This document shows positions 24,055 through 33,203 of a stretch of 64,000 nt of DNA, piece by piece (position 1 is the stretch's first letter; each line of letters starts with the position of its first letter). Both the position numbers and the translations under genes were made by a program. Source of the stretch: Streptomyces hygroscopicus (lineage in GTDB: Bacteria > Actinomycetota > Actinomycetes > Streptomycetales > Streptomycetaceae); contig CP018627.1 in NCBI GenBank assembly GCA_002021875.1, positions 744,001 to 808,000 on the forward strand, read 5' to 3'. The notes beneath the pieces were generated by a model. That model saw nothing but the letters and a program-made list of their open reading frames with translations. It made no database searches and was not told the DNA's origin.

Positions 24055-25404
24055 ATGGTGCAGCAGATGGCGAGCCAGAGACGAACCGAGCTGGTCGAGG
24101 GCCTGATGGCGAGCTTCCCCCAGGTGCCCCGGGAAGCCGTGATCAAGGAGGACCTGCTGCGCGGCGGCATGGCCTTCGACGAGTCCGCGCTCAGCGGCAA
24201 CGGGGACGGCGACGTCAAGCCGAAGTCGTATTTCATCTTCTCGTTCGACCACCGGACCCTGCCGGAGCTGGGCGCCGCGGCCCTCAACCGGCCGCCCGAG
24301 GAGATCGTGCTCACCGGCGGGCCGTACGACCTGCGCCGCACCGTGGTGTCCGTCCGCGTCAACCCCGCGTCGCCGTATGTGGTCCGGGCCGGGGAGGACG
24401 GTGCGCTGGGCCTGTATCTGGACGGTGCGCGCATCGCCGATGTGGGGCTGCCCCCGATGCCGGACTACTACCGCCACACCCTGTCGAACGGCAAGTCGGT
24501 GATGGAGGTCGCGCCGACCATCCAGTGGGGCTATCTGGTCTATCTGACGGTCTTCCGGGTGTGCCAGTACTTCGGCGCCAAGGAGGAGTGCCAGTACTGC
24601 GACATCAACCACAACTGGCGTCAGCACAAGGCGGCGGGCCGCCCGTACACGGGAGTGAAGCCGGTCGAGGAGGTGCTGGAGGCGCTGGAGATCATCGATC
24701 GCCATGACACCGCCCGCACCTCCCAGGCGTACACCCTCACCGGCGGCGCGATCACCTCGCATATCGGCGGCCGGGACGAGGCCGACTTCTACGGACAGTA
24801 CGCCAAGGCCATCGAGGAGCGCTTCCCGGGCCGGTGGATCGGCAAGGTGGTGGCGCAGGCACTGCCCAAGGACGACGTCCAGCGGTTCCACGACTACGGG
24901 GTGCGGATCTACCACCCCAACTTCGAGGTGTGGGACCGGCGGCTGTTCGAGCTGTACTGCCCGGGAAAGGAACGCTACGTCGGCCGCGACGAGTGGCACC
25001 GCCGGATCCTGGACTCGACCGAGGTGTTCGGCGCGCGGAATGTGATTCCCAACTTCGTCGCGGGCGTGGAGATGGCCGAGCCGTTCGGCTTCTCCTCCGT
25101 GGCCGAGGCGATCGACTCCACCGCCGAGGGGCTGCGGTTCTTCATGTCGCACGGTGTCGTGCCCCGGTTCACCACGTGGTGTCCCGAGCCGACGACACCG
25201 CTGGGCAAGGCCAATCCGCAGGGCGCCCCGCTGGAGTACCACATCCGGCTGCTGGAGACCTACCGGGCGACGCTCGAGGACTTCGGGCTGGCCTCGCCGC
25301 CCGGGTACGGCCCGCCGGGGCCGGGGCGGGCGGTGTTCTCGGTGAGCTCGTTCATGGACAGCCTGCCCGCCGCGGAGCCGGAGCAGGAGCCGGTGGCGCC
25401 CTGA
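24055..25404 (+). CDS. Radical SAM protein with atypical CX8CX2C motif
   Basis: A 449-aa protein. The presumptive cluster motif is CQYFGAKEECQYCD, with C170, C179 and C182, i.e. CX8CX2C instead of CX3CX2C; the aromatic residue before the last Cys is retained. TLTGGAITSH near 228 fits the GGE-like SAM-ribose motif, and NVIPNFVAGVE and PLGKANPQGAP follow in the barrel. An N-terminal domain of about 165 residues precedes the cluster. The reaction is not known to me. The start at ATG 24055 has GGGAG 8 nt upstream. It is divergent from the NAD kinase operon. Confidence 0.8.
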   Translation: MVQQMASQRRTELVEGLMASFPQVPREAVIKEDLLRGGMAFDESALSGNGDGDVKPKSYFIFSFDHRTLPELGAAALNRPPEEIVLTGGPYDLRRTVVSVRVNPASPYVVRAGEDGALGLYLDGARIADVGLPPMPDYYRHTLSNGKSVMEVAPTIQWGYLVYLTVFRVCQYFGAKEECQYCDINHNWRQHKAAGRPYTGVKPVEEVLEALEIIDRHDTARTSQAYTLTGGAITSHIGGRDEADFYGQYAKAIEERFPGRWIGKVVAQALPKDDVQRFHDYGVRIYHPNFEVWDRRLFELYCPGKERYVGRDEWHRRILDSTEVFGARNVIPNFVAGVEMAEPFGFSSVAEAIDSTAEGLRFFMSHGVVPRFTTWCPEPTTPLGKANPQGAPLEYHIRLLETYRATLEDFGLASPPGYGPPGPGRAVFSVSSFMDSLPAAEPEQEPVAP

Positions 25405-25437
25405 CGCCGACGGCCGCCCCCGGTTCGGGGAACCTCG

Positions 25438-27408
25438 TCAGCCGACGTGGACGTGGGGGCGGCGGCCACGGTCGGGTTCGGCCTCGCGGAGGACCTCACG
25501 GGTGACGGGGGCGACCTCTCCCTGGCCGAAGAGGAAGAAGCGCAGGAAGTGGGCCAGCGGATGACCCTCCGTCCACTCGAAGTAGATGTGCGGGCGCTGC
25601 CCGGTGGCGTCCCGCACCCACAGCAACAGCGCCGCCAGCGCGTTGGGGATGGTGGCGCTCTGCAGGGTCAGCACCCGGTAGCGGCCGTGCACCACCTCTC
25701 CGCACACCTGCAGCTCGCTTTCGAACTCGGACGGGTCGGCGACGGTGACCTCGACGAAGATGATGTCGTCCTCGGGCGGGATGTCGTTGTCCGCGCGGAT
25801 CTGGTGCTGCTTCTCCCGGTATTCGGCCAGGTCGCGGCGTTCCGGCTTATTGGCGATGAAGCGGATCCTGCGGTGGGCGGTGTCGCGGAGGAACCGCTCG
25901 GCCAGGGGGTCGAACGTCACGCTGGTGACCCGTAGCTCGAACGCCCTGGCGACCCGGGACAGCAGCGATACGGCCAGGATGCCCGCGATGAAGCAGGCGC
26001 CGATCTTGACGCCGTCGGGCCGTTCGATGACGTTGACCGCGGTGGTGTACAGGAAGATCACCGCGATGACGCCGAAGCCGATGGTCCAGCCGCGCTGCCG
26101 GGCGCGCCGGGCGGCGATGGTCACGGCGATGGCGGCGGAGGTGATGAGCACGAGCACACCGGTGGCGTAGGCGCCGCCCTGGGCGTCCACATCCGCCTTG
26201 AAGAGCCAGGTCACCAGGAACGCGACGGCGATGAACACCAGCACCATCGGGCGGACCGCGCGCGCCCAGTGGGGTGCCATGCCGTAGCGCGGCAGATAGC
26301 GGGGCATCAGGTTGAGCAGTCCGGCCATGGCCGAGGCGCCGGCGAACCAGAGGATGGCGATGGTGGAGGCGTCATAGACGCTGCCGAACGCCGAGCCCAG
26401 GTACTCATGCGCGAGATAGGCCAGGGCGCGCCCATTGGCCTCGCCGCCCGGTTCGAACTGCCGCTGCGGGATCAGCAGGGTCGTGATGAAGCTGGAGGTG
26501 ATGAGGAAGATGCTCATGATCACCGCGGCGGTGGTCAGCAGCTTCCTGGTGCCCTGGATGCGTCCGGCGGGGCGCTCCGGGGTGTCGCCCGGCTTGCCCT
26601 CGATATGCGGCATGACGGCCACGCCCGTCTCGAACCCGGACAGGCCGAGGGCCAGCTTCGGGAAGATCACCAGCGCCACGCCGATCATCACCAGAGGACT
26701 GCCGCGCTCGGCGACCAGCGCCTGGGACCAGTCGGGGATCACATGCGGCGCGGTGCGGATATGCCACAGCCCGACCGCCACCACGACGGCATTGAGCAGC
26801 AGATAGGCCGCGACCAGCACCACGGCGATCCCGATGGCCTCGGTGAACCCCTTGAGGAACACCGCGCCGAGCAGTCCCACCAGGATCAGGGTGACGGCCA
26901 CCTCATGACCGTGCAGGGTCGAGGTGAGATGCGGATTCTCCACCAGGTGGGCGGTGGCGTCGGCGGCGGAGAGGGTGATGGTGATGAGGAAGTCGGTGGC
27001 CGCGAAGCCCAGCAGGGTGAGGACGAACAGCTTGCCCTTCCAGAAGGTCAGCAGCCGCTCCAGCATCGCGATCGAGCCCTGGCCGTGCGGGCTCTCCTCG
27101 GCCACCCTGCGGTACACCGGCAGCGCGCCCACCAGGGTCACCACCACCAGCACGACGGTGGCCACCGGGGAGAGCAGCCCGGCCGCCAGGGCGGCGATTC
27201 CGGGCTGGTAGCCGAGGGTGGAGAAGTAGTCCAGACCGGTCAGGCACATGACCCGCCACCACGGCCGGCCGTGGTGTGCGCTTTCCGGCTCGGCGTACGG
27301 GCCGGGCTGGCGCTTGGCGATGTCGGTCAGGCCCGCCAGCAGCCATCCGCGCAACCGGTGCCGTGCCCCGCCGTCGGAGGCGCCGTCGCCAGAGGTGGAC
27401 GAGACCAC
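25438..27408 (-). CDS. APC-superfamily permease with cytoplasmic C-terminal domain
   Basis: A 656-aa membrane protein with about 12 hydrophobic helices (residues 50-485) and a soluble C-terminal domain of about 170 residues. [20 protein letters not shown] begins helix 1 with the unwound GYxPG segment of APC transporters, and [18 protein letters not shown] is a second conserved stretch. Annotated relatives are amino acid permeases. The C-terminal part ([18 protein letters not shown] and [13 protein letters not shown]) is probably regulatory. The start is GTG at 27408. It converges on the radical SAM gene. Confidence 0.83.
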   Translation of the reverse strand: MVSSTSGDGASDGGARHRLRGWLLAGLTDIAKRQPGPYAEPESAHHGRPWWRVMCLTGLDYFSTLGYQPGIAALAAGLLSPVATVVLVVVTLVGALPVYRRVAEESPHGQGSIAMLERLLTFWKGKLFVLTLLGFAATDFLITITLSAADATAHLVENPHLTSTLHGHEVAVTLILVGLLGAVFLKGFTEAIGIAVVLVAAYLLLNAVVVAVGLWHIRTAPHVIPDWSQALVAERGSPLVMIGVALVIFPKLALGLSGFETGVAVMPHIEGKPGDTPERPAGRIQGTRKLLTTAAVIMSIFLITSSFITTLLIPQRQFEPGGEANGRALAYLAHEYLGSAFGSVYDASTIAILWFAGASAMAGLLNLMPRYLPRYGMAPHWARAVRPMVLVFIAVAFLVTWLFKADVDAQGGAYATGVLVLITSAAIAVTIAARRARQRGWTIGFGVIAVIFLYTTAVNVIERPDGVKIGACFIAGILAVSLLSRVARAFELRVTSVTFDPLAERFLRDTAHRRIRFIANKPERRDLAEYREKQHQIRADNDIPPEDDIIFVEVTVADPSEFESELQVCGEVVHGRYRVLTLQSATIPNALAALLLWVRDATGQRPHIYFEWTEGHPLAHFLRFFLFGQGEVAPVTREVLREAEPDRGRRPHVHVG

Positions 27409-27567
27409 GGGGGTACTCCCGTCGTACAGCGAAGAGGTCCCCGGCCATCGGTGAGACCCTTCGGTCAGCGTATGCGGGCCGGCCGGCCACCACCCGGCCG
27501 GTGCCGCCGGCCGAAGGACATCGCTTTCTCAGTGGGTTTTCATCTTCGGTCCGTACGGTTGCGGCAC

Positions 27568-28158
27568 ATGGACACCACCAAGACCGACCAACCGACCGAC
27601 ACCGCTGTGCAGCCCGCAGAAGGCGAGGAAGAAGCCACGGCGGAGGGTGCCCCGAACGCTGTTCCGGACCCGCAGGAAACTTCGGACCCGCACGAAGCGG
27701 ACCTCGAGGAAGATTCCGACGACATCGGAACCCCCTCCCCGGCCACCACGCCGAGCGTCGTCCCCGGCGCCGCCTCGGTCGTCGCCGCCGGCCTCGGGCT
27801 CGCCTCGCTCTCCGGCACCTGGCTCGGCACCATGCTGCAGGAGCGCAAGCAGCTGACCGGCCAGATCAAGGCCCAGTCCGGGTCGGCCGCCGATCAGATC
27901 GCCACGGTGTACGGCACTCCGTGGCACACCACGGCCTTCGTCAACGGGTTCTTCGCGCTGGCCGCCGTGGTGATCGCCGGTGTGGTGCTGCTGCGGCAGC
28001 GGCGGCCCGTCACGACCGGGGCACCCTGGGTGACCGCGGTGGCCTGGGGAGCGGTGGCGCTCGGCGTGATCGGTCTGCTGATCGCCGCCGCCATGGGGCT
28101 GGACATCTTCAGCGAGCTGCCGAAGGTGCCCGCCTCCCCGAACGCTCCGGCCGGCTGA
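27568..28158 (+). CDS. Putative membrane protein with acidic N terminus
   Basis: A 196-aa protein with an 80-residue acidic, Pro/Glu/Ala-rich N-terminal tail and three hydrophobic helices at about 67-88, 125-147 and 157-177. No family is recognised. There is no ribosome site before ATG 27568, but TACGGT at 27554-27559 is a plausible -10, so the mRNA may be leaderless. It is divergent from the permease gene. A longer upstream reading is the antisense of the permease and is rejected. Confidence 0.68.
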   Translation: MDTTKTDQPTDTAVQPAEGEEEATAEGAPNAVPDPQETSDPHEADLEEDSDDIGTPSPATTPSVVPGAASVVAAGLGLASLSGTWLGTMLQERKQLTGQIKAQSGSAADQIATVYGTPWHTTAFVNGFFALAAVVIAGVVLLRQRRPVTTGAPWVTAVAWGAVALGVIGLLIAAAMGLDIFSELPKVPASPNAPAG

Positions 28159-28218
28159 CCCGATCCGAGCGCGCCCCGTGGTCCGGATGGCTCACGCGGG
28201 CGCGCTCCGTCGGCGGGG

Positions 28219-28241
28219 CGTGACACGATGTGCATGTCACG
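28219..28241 (+). promoter_or_regulatory. Inverted repeat upstream of the CDF transporter
   Basis: CGTGACA-N9-TGTCACG is a perfect 7-bp inverted repeat centred at 28230, about 120 bp before the CDF start. It suits a dimeric repressor, possibly metal-responsive, but the regulator is unknown. Confidence 0.4.
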
Positions 28242-28351
28242 ATTGAGGTCCCGGCATCGGGACACCCGCGAGGGGGACAGGCCGTCCGGCCGCCCCCGGC
28301 GGAGAGCGCCACCAGGACGGCACGGACTTCCGCCTACGGAGTTTCCCGCCG

Positions 28352-29494
28352 ATGAGCCGTTCCTCAACGTCCCCCTCCGACCGGCACGGGACACCGCACA
28401 CACCGCATACGCCGGACCCACCGGAGCCCTCGCGCGCACCGGAGGCACCGGACAGCCGACCCGAGCCGGACGGGCCCAACGCACAGGGGGACAAGGACGC
28501 CCGGACCGCAGTCACCGTCTTCGTCGCGCTCGGCGCCAATCTGGTCATCGCGCTGGCCAAAGCCATCGGCGGGGTCTTCGCCGGTTCCCCCGCGCTGCTG
28601 TCCGAGGCCGCCCACTCCGTCGCGGACAGCCTCAACGAGGTGTTTCTGCTCGCCTCCCTCAAACGCAGCAAGCGGGCGCCCGACGACCAGCACCCCTTCG
28701 GCTACGGCAAGGAGCGCTACTTCTGGGCGCTGCTGGCCGCCGTCGGCATCTTCGTCATGGGCGGCTGCTTCTCCTTCTTCCAGGGCGCCGAGGCGCTGAG
28801 CGCGGGCAGTTCCGAGGACCACAGCGGCTATCTGGTGGGCCTCGCGGTCCTGGGCCTGGCGCTCCTCGCCGAGGGCTCCTCGCTGGTCCGGGCGCTGTTC
28901 CAGGTCCGCGGGCACGCCCGGGAAGCGGGCCGTGGCATGGCGGCCGAACTGCGCAGGGGTGACGACCCCACGCTGCGCACCGTCCTGGCCGAGGACTCCA
29001 CCGCCTGTCTCGGTGTGGTGTTCGCCCTGCTCGGCATGTGGCTGCACATGGTCACCGGCGAGGTGGCCTACGAGGCCACGGCCTCCATCCTGATCGGGGC
29101 GCTGCTGGTCTATGTGGCCTACCGGCTGGCCAGGGAGTCGCGCGCGCAGCTCATCGGTGAGGCGATCGACCCGGTCCAGCGCCGGGAGCTCCGCCGGTTC
29201 CTCGAGGGACAGCCGGAGATCGACACCGTGACCAGTCTGCTGACGATGCGTCTGGGCAACGATTCGACACTGGTGGCGGCCCGCGTCGATCTCTTCCCCG
29301 GTCTCGACAGCGAGGAGGTCGAGGAGGTCCTGGTACGCGTCAAGACGGCGATGGCGGAGATCTGGCCGCACGCCGACCAGATCTTTCTCGATGTCACCGA
29401 CGCCTCGGCCAGGGACCGGGCGAAGGCGAGCGAGGACCGCCAGGCGCTCGATGAGACGGTGGCGGCCGTGGAGCGGGAGGACCGCGGGGCGTGA
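28352..29494 (+). CDS. Cation diffusion facilitator (ZnT9-like) metal transporter
   Basis: A 380-aa CDF protein with a 50-residue Pro-rich hydrophilic leader and about six helices. SEAAHSVADSLNE in helix 2 supplies the His/Asp of the transport site. DDQHPFGYGKERYFWAL matches the SLC30A9 subgroup. In helix 5 the expected HxxxD becomes EDSTA, also typical of that subgroup. The C-terminal cytoplasmic dimer domain is present. It probably exports Zn(II), Mn(II) or a related divalent cation across the cell membrane. Confidence 0.87.
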   Translation: MSRSSTSPSDRHGTPHTPHTPDPPEPSRAPEAPDSRPEPDGPNAQGDKDARTAVTVFVALGANLVIALAKAIGGVFAGSPALLSEAAHSVADSLNEVFLLASLKRSKRAPDDQHPFGYGKERYFWALLAAVGIFVMGGCFSFFQGAEALSAGSSEDHSGYLVGLAVLGLALLAEGSSLVRALFQVRGHAREAGRGMAAELRRGDDPTLRTVLAEDSTACLGVVFALLGMWLHMVTGEVAYEATASILIGALLVYVAYRLARESRAQLIGEAIDPVQRRELRRFLEGQPEIDTVTSLLTMRLGNDSTLVAARVDLFPGLDSEEVEEVLVRVKTAMAEIWPHADQIFLDVTDASARDRAKASEDRQALDETVAAVEREDRGA

Positions 29495-29570
29495 GATTGG
29501 CCCCGGCGGGCCTGGGTACCCGGGTGAAGACCAGCCCACAACAGCGCACTCATGTACGGAGGCAGAACTG

Positions 29571-29807
29571 ATGGGCCTCGGCGGTTGCATATTGATGATC
29601 GCGGTGGGAGGGATCCTCACCTTCGCCACCGACTGGAACGCCAGCGGCTTCAACGTCCACTTGGTCGGCCTGATCCTGATGGCCGTCGGCATCATCGGCA
29701 CGTCGGCGTATGTGAGTGTGTACAAGCGCCGGCGCGTCGTCGAACCGACCGCAGTGGCGCCTCCCGTGGTCGAGGAGTCCGACCACCACCGGCACCACCA
29801 CTACTGA
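29571..29807 (+). CDS. DUF6458-type small membrane protein
   Basis: A 78-aa protein with two helices. MGLGGCILMIAVGGILTFA, then DWNASGFNVHLVGLILMAVG, matches the pattern of small actinobacterial DUF6458 proteins. It ends in a basic KRRR and a His-rich tail HHRHHHY. GGAGG lies 8 nt before the ATG. It follows the CDF gene by 76 bp; the His-rich tail could bind metal but that is speculation. Confidence 0.8.
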   Translation: MGLGGCILMIAVGGILTFATDWNASGFNVHLVGLILMAVGIIGTSAYVSVYKRRRVVEPTAVAPPVVEESDHHRHHHY

Positions 29808-29826
29808 GTACCGGTCAGCCCCTTTC

Positions 29827-29867
29827 CGACGAGGTGACCACCGCCGTGGGCGGTGGTCACCTCGTCG
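29827..29867 (+). terminator. 19-bp perfect hairpin terminator
   Basis: Bases 29827-29845 pair exactly with 29849-29867 around a GTG loop, 20 bp past the small membrane protein stop. It is one of the strongest hairpins in the window. Confidence 0.9.
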
Positions 29868-29916
29868 TCGTACGACTCCCCGGGCGCGGTTGGGCGTTGA
29901 GCCCGCTGCGGGACCC

Positions 29917-29943
29917 TTGACAGTTCCCTGTTTAAAACTGTCA
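29917..29943 (+). promoter_or_regulatory. Operator/promoter of the GH2 gene
   Basis: TGACAGTT and AACTGTCA form an 8-bp inverted repeat with a 10-bp AT-rich centre (29918-29943). The left arm overlaps a TTGACA -35 box at 29917-29922. It lies about 80 bp upstream of the GH2 start. A sugar-responsive repressor is likely. Confidence 0.55.
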
Positions 29944-30020
29944 GAATCTGTTGCGCGAAGGGCCGTTGTGGTCGGTCACGTGCCCTTCACCACCACACAA
30001 TCGAAGATAAGGGGATCGCG

Positions 30021-33000
30021 ATGGCGGTCACGCGCAGATCGATATTGATCGCAGGCACCGCCGCCCCGATGGCCGGGGCACTTGTCACGGCCAGTCCCGC
30101 GCAGGCCGCCACCGCGTCCCGCGCCATGGGAGGACGGACGATCCCGCTCACGAACGGCTGGCGCTTCGCCCTCGTCAACCCCGGTGGGATCACGGACCCG
30201 ACCGGTGCGTACGAGACCGCCCATGACCCGGCCTACGACGACTCGGCCTGGCGCGAGGTCGCCGTCCCGCACGACTGGAGCATCGAGCTCTCCCCCACCA
30301 CCGACCACGGCACCAGCGGCGGCACCGGATTCCTGCCCGGCGGCCTCGGCTGGTACCGCACCGCCTTCACCCTGCCGCGCACCCTCGAAGGCAAGCGGAT
30401 CTCCGTCGAATTCGACGGCGTCTACATGGACTCGTCCGTGTACTGCAACGGACGGCTCATCGGTGAACACCCCTACGGATACACCGGCTTCGCCCTCGAC
30501 CTCACCGAGGTGGCCCACACCGACGGCGCCACCCCCAACGTCCTCGCCGTCAAGGTGCGCAACCGCCTTCCCAGCAGCCGCTGGTACTCGGGCAGCGGCA
30601 TCTACCGCCACGCCCGGCTCGTCGCCACCGATCCGGTCCATGTGGCCCGGTGGGGCACGTACCTCACCACCCCCGGCCTGGCCACCGACCTGCGCGCCGG
30701 ACATGCCACGGTGCGGGCGCGGACCCTCGTCGTCAATGAGTCGGACGTCCGGAAGCCGGTGACCGTGGTCTCCACCGTCAAGGACCCCGACGGGCGCATG
30801 GTGGTCCAGGCGCACTCCACCGTCACCGTCGGGGCGGGTGACACCCGTACCGCCACCCAGGAGCTCAGAATCGACCGGCCGCGGCTGTGGTCGTTCGAGA
30901 CCCCGGAGCGCTATGTCCTGGAGACCGAACTGCGGGTCGGCCAGGACACCACCGACCGGTACCGCACCCCCTTCGGGCTCCGCCATGTCACTCTCGACCC
31001 CGACCGCGGATTCTCGCTGAACGGCGAGTACGCCAAGCTCCAGGGCGTCGATCTCCACCATGACCTGGGCGCGCTCGGCGCCGCCGTCAACACCGACGCC
31101 GTGCTGCGCCAGATGACCATCATGAAGAGCATGGGCGTGAACGCCCTGCGCACCTCGCACAATCCGCCCTCACCGGAGCTGATCGAGGTCTGCGAGCGGC
31201 TCGGCATCGTGATGCTGGTGGAGGCGTTCGACTGCTGGCGCACCGGCAAGAACACGTACGACTACGGGCGCTTCTTCGACGAGCACTGCGAGGCGGACAT
31301 CACCGAGATGGTGCGCGCCGCCCGCAACTCCCCCGCCGTCGTCATGTGGTCCATCGGCAACGAGATCCCCGACTCCACCAGCGCCGCGGGGCTGGGCATG
31401 GCCCAGCGGCTCATCGACGCCGTCCGCGCGGCCGATGACACCAGACCCGTCGTGATCGGCTCGGACAAGTACCGCGGTCTGCCCGCCGAGGGCTCCCCGG
31501 CCGACCTGATGCTCGCCAAGCTGGACGGGCTCGGCCTCAACTACAACACGGCCGCCTCGGTGGACGCCCTGCACGCCCGCTACCCGCGGCTGTTCCTCTT
31601 CGAGTCCGAGTCCTCCTCGGAGACCTCCACCCGCGGGGCCTATCAGGAGCCCGAGCACCTCAACACGGGCGAGAACCACACCCCCGGCAGGCGCGAGACC
31701 TCCAGCTACGACAACAACCTCGCCTCCTGGACGATGAGCGGCGAGTACGGGCTGAAGAAGGACCGGGACCGGAGGTTCTTCGCCGGGCAGTTCCTGTGGT
31801 CGGGCATCGACTACATCGGCGAGCCCACGCCGTACGACGTGTTCCCGGTGAAGGCGTCGTTCTTCGGCGCGGTGGACACCGCGGGCTTCCCCAAAGACAT
31901 GTACTACCTGTTCAAGAGCCAGTGGACCAGCGAACCGATGGTCCATATGGTCCCCATGGACTGGACCGGCCACCGGACGGGCGAGACCGTGGAGGTGTGG
32001 GCCTACTCCAACGTCGGCACGGTGGAGCTGTTCCTGGACGGCCGGTCGCTGGGGGTCCGCGAGTTCGACGCCAAGAAGACCATTGACGGCCGCGCCTACC
32101 TGGAGACCACCGAGCCCACCGGCGACGACAAGACCGTCACCTCCGGCCCCTACCCCGGCAGCTACACCAGTCCGGGCGGCAGCGCCGGAAAGCTCCACCT
32201 CACCTGGAAGGTGCCGTTCGCACCGGGTGAGCTGAAGGCCGTGGCCCGGCGCGGCGGCCGGGTCGTGGCCACCGATGTGCTGCGCACGGCGGGACGCCCG
32301 CACGCCGTACGGCTCACCCCCGACCGCGAGACCGTCGACGCAGACGGCCGCTCACTGTGCTTCGTGACCGCCGAAGTCGTCGACGCCCACGGTGTGGTGG
32401 TGCCCGACGCCGGCCATCCGATCGCCTTCAAGGTCACCGGAGGTTCCCTGGCCGGGGTCGACAACGGCCGCCAGGAGAGCGCCGAGCGCTACCAGGCGAG
32501 CACCCGCACCGCCTTCCACGGCAAGGCCCTGGCCATCGTCCGCTCCGGCACCAAGGCCGGGCCGCTGACCATCACCGCCCGCTCGGCGGGGCTGCGCACC
32601 GCGACCGCCACCGTCCGCGCCACCGGCGGGACATCGGAACCGGTCACCCGACCGGTGTCCTTCGCACCCGATCCCGGCCCCGGCGCCCCGGACGAGCCAC
32701 GCGCCGACGCGAGCTATTCGGGTGCGCCGACGACCCTGCCCGCGGCCATGCTGGACGGCGATCCGGCCACCGGCTGGTCCAACGCCTTCCACAAGCCGGC
32801 CACGGCGCTGCTTCCCGCCTTCGACGGCGCCCGGAAGGCCGACTGGGTCTCGGTGACCTGGAGCGGGAGGCGGCGGCTGCGCCGCGTCGAGGTGTCCTTC
32901 ACCGTCGACGCCACGCACACCCTGCCCGCCTCGATCGAGGTCTCCGCATGGGACGGCCACGCCTACGTCCCGGTGCGCGGGGCGTCCGTCGACTGGGCCA

Positions 33001-33131
33001 CCGCCTCCGGCACCCCGACGGTCATCACCTTCGACCCGGTCCGCACCTCCCGGCTCCGGCTGGACCTCACCAGCCGTCATCCGGGCGCGGCCGACGGCGC
33101 CCAGCGCATCGTCGCCTTCGAGGCCCGGTGA
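30021..33131 (+). CDS. Tat-exported glycoside hydrolase family 2 (beta-galactosidase-like)
   Basis: A 1036-aa enzyme. A twin-arginine signal MAVTRRSILIAGTAAPMAG ends near AQA-A (residue 30). Then come a sugar-binding jelly-roll (about 45-215), an immunoglobulin-like domain (215-320), and a TIM barrel starting LQGVDLHHDLGALG. The acid/base is E448 in WSIGNEI; the nucleophile is probably E528 in LFLFESES. After the barrel lie a DUF4982-type sandwich (VEVWAYSNVGTVELFLDG), a Big-like domain and a C-terminal discoidin-type carbohydrate-binding domain. It hydrolyses beta-galactosides or related glycan ends outside the cell. Confidence 0.9.
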   Translation: MAVTRRSILIAGTAAPMAGALVTASPAQAATASRAMGGRTIPLTNGWRFALVNPGGITDPTGAYETAHDPAYDDSAWREVAVPHDWSIELSPTTDHGTSGGTGFLPGGLGWYRTAFTLPRTLEGKRISVEFDGVYMDSSVYCNGRLIGEHPYGYTGFALDLTEVAHTDGATPNVLAVKVRNRLPSSRWYSGSGIYRHARLVATDPVHVARWGTYLTTPGLATDLRAGHATVRARTLVVNESDVRKPVTVVSTVKDPDGRMVVQAHSTVTVGAGDTRTATQELRIDRPRLWSFETPERYVLETELRVGQDTTDRYRTPFGLRHVTLDPDRGFSLNGEYAKLQGVDLHHDLGALGAAVNTDAVLRQMTIMKSMGVNALRTSHNPPSPELIEVCERLGIVMLVEAFDCWRTGKNTYDYGRFFDEHCEADITEMVRAARNSPAVVMWSIGNEIPDSTSAAGLGMAQRLIDAVRAADDTRPVVIGSDKYRGLPAEGSPADLMLAKLDGLGLNYNTAASVDALHARYPRLFLFESESSSETSTRGAYQEPEHLNTGENHTPGRRETSSYDNNLASWTMSGEYGLKKDRDRRFFAGQFLWSGIDYIGEPTPYDVFPVKASFFGAVDTAGFPKDMYYLFKSQWTSEPMVHMVPMDWTGHRTGETVEVWAYSNVGTVELFLDGRSLGVREFDAKKTIDGRAYLETTEPTGDDKTVTSGPYPGSYTSPGGSAGKLHLTWKVPFAPGELKAVARRGGRVVATDVLRTAGRPHAVRLTPDRETVDADGRSLCFVTAEVVDAHGVVVPDAGHPIAFKVTGGSLAGVDNGRQESAERYQASTRTAFHGKALAIVRSGTKAGPLTITARSAGLRTATATVRATGGTSEPVTRPVSFAPDPGPGAPDEPRADASYSGAPTTLPAAMLDGDPATGWSNAFHKPATALLPAFDGARKADWVSVTWSGRRRLRRVEVSFTVDATHTLPASIEVSAWDGHAYVPVRGASVDWATASGTPTVITFDPVRTSRLRLDLTSRHPGAADGAQRIVAFEAR

Positions 33132-33203
33132 CGGCCGGGTGAGCGGCTGAATCCGACGGCGCCACGCCGAAGGGGCCACGAGCGGGGCCGCCACCTCGCC
33201 GGC

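Noticed and set aside
26269..27567. Long upstream extension of the 27568 membrane protein
   Set aside because: It is His/Gln/Gly-rich and antisense to the APC permease; the membrane protein proper starts at 27568.
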